Source: Nitrospira sp. (lineage in GTDB: Bacteria > Nitrospirota > Nitrospiria > Nitrospirales > Nitrospiraceae). From it: a DNA stretch of 6,373 bases. Location: positions 22,232 through 28,604 of the forward strand of contig JABMDG010000092.1 of NCBI GenBank assembly GCA_015904045.1, written 5' to 3'. Position numbers and translations under genes: made by a program. The notes under the pieces are model-generated. The model had not been told where the DNA came from and searched no databases. It saw only the letters and a list, made by a program, of their open reading frames with translations. Every line of letters starts with the position of its first letter. The first letter of the stretch is position 1. Positions 6,129 through 6,373 of this stretch are shown piece by piece.

Positions 6129-6242
6129 GCTGATCAAAACGGCTTCGAGCAAGGCCGCAGGGAACCCGCGAACGAGGCGTAAGAGGTTGTTACGTCGCAG
6201 TGACGCGGGTGACCGAGAACGAAGCTGAAGGGTATTTTCAGC
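6129..6242 (+). repeat. Nested inverted-repeat element upstream of the tRNA, candidate dispersed structured repeat
   Basis: Several perfect or near-perfect arms nest here. ACCCGCG (6164-6170) pairs with CGCGGGT (6204-6210), 7 bp. Inside it, GGCGTAA (6176-6182) pairs with TTACGTC (6190-6196), 7 bp with one G-T pair around a 7-nt loop. CGGCTT (6140-6145) pairs with AAGGCCG (6151-6157) with one bulge. At the 3' end GCTGAA (6224-6229) and TTCAGC (6237-6242) form a 6-bp hairpin; alternatively GCTGA at 6129-6133 can pair with TCAGC at 6238-6242 and close the whole element. Its style (GGCCGCAG...GAGGCGTA...TTTTCAGC) resembles a repetitive intergenic element I recall from Nitrospira genomes, but only one copy is in this window. 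It could act as a terminator, an mRNA stabiliser or a mobile palindromic repeat. The strand is arbitrary. Confidence 0.45.
6209..6238 (+). promoter_or_regulatory. Weak candidate promoter for tRNA-Leu
   Basis: GTGACC (6209-6214) and TATTTT (6233-6238) are 18 nt apart; each matches consensus at only 4 of 6 positions. A start near 6245 would lie 8 nt upstream of the mature tRNA. The hexamers lie within the inverted-repeat element, so the match may be fortuitous. Confidence 0.2.
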
Positions 6243-6252
6243 GTGTCCCAAT

Positions 6253-6339
6253 GCCGAAGTGGCGGAACTGGCAGACGCACTAGATTCAGGGTCTAGCGCC
6301 CTCACGGGTGTCCGGGTTCAAATCCCGGCTTCGGCACCA
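6253..6339 (+). tRNA. tRNA-Leu, anticodon CAG, CCA encoded
   Basis: An 87-nt class II tRNA. The acceptor arms GCCGAAG (6253-6259) and CTTCGGC (6329-6335) pair perfectly. The anticodon stem CTAGA/TCTAG (6280-6284/6292-6296) encloses the loop TTCAGGG, giving anticodon CAG at 6287-6289, which reads the leucine codon CUG. A long variable arm (about 6297-6311, GCCC/GGGT stem) is typical of tRNA-Leu. The T arm CCGGG/CCCGG (6312-6316/6324-6328) has the standard TTCAAAT loop. The discriminator A (6336), diagnostic of leucine tRNAs, is followed by a genomically encoded CCA (6337-6339). No intron is present. Confidence 0.97.
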
Positions 6340-6373
6340 CCCAGAACTTGGTCGACCGCGAGGTCTTGTTCGT

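Noticed and set aside
6253..6373. tRNA-Leu as an attachment site for an integrated element
   Set aside because: No integrase gene or second copy of the tRNA 3' end is visible in the window.

Overview
The window is GC-rich bacterial DNA with five protein-coding genes (one cut by the window edge), one tRNA gene, two divergent promoter regions and two non-coding stretches that look structured or repetitive. Gene content and the look of the intergenic sequence fit a member of the Nitrospirota (Nitrospira-like). This is an inference from memory of such genomes, not a database result.

Layout: (1) Positions 1-1095, minus strand: hisS, histidyl-tRNA synthetase, whose 3' end lies outside the window. 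(2) Positions 1096-1310: a divergent promoter region with a good sigma70-type promoter for each direction and an inverted repeat over the -35 box of the rightward promoter. (3) Positions 1311-2798, plus strand: a double-length ThyX-like protein whose two halves each keep a different part of the FAD-dependent thymidylate synthase signature. (4) Positions 2815-3852, plus strand: a protein with seven consecutive 34-residue TPR units, 16 nt downstream of thyX and probably co-transcribed with it. (5) Positions 3853-4133: no convincing gene; candidate dispersed intergenic repeat. (6) Positions 4134-4403, minus strand: a small protein of unknown function. (7) Positions 4404-4583: a second divergent promoter region. 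(8) Positions 4584-6062, plus strand: a superfamily 1 helicase-like protein that keeps Walker B-like and motif III-like segments but has no recognisable P-loop and stops before the second RecA domain. (9) Positions 6063-6252: non-coding, holding a nested set of inverted repeats. (10) Positions 6253-6339: tRNA-Leu(CAG) with an encoded CCA end.

Functionally, hisS and the tRNA gene are translation housekeeping and thyX belongs to DNA-precursor (dTMP) synthesis. The TPR protein is probably a protein-interaction scaffold. The helicase-like protein and the small divergent gene next to it are the least understood part. No CRISPR array, transposase, phage gene or classical defence operon is visible. 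The points most worth a second look are the split active-site signature of the ThyX protein, the P-loop-less helicase-like protein and the structured element upstream of the tRNA.
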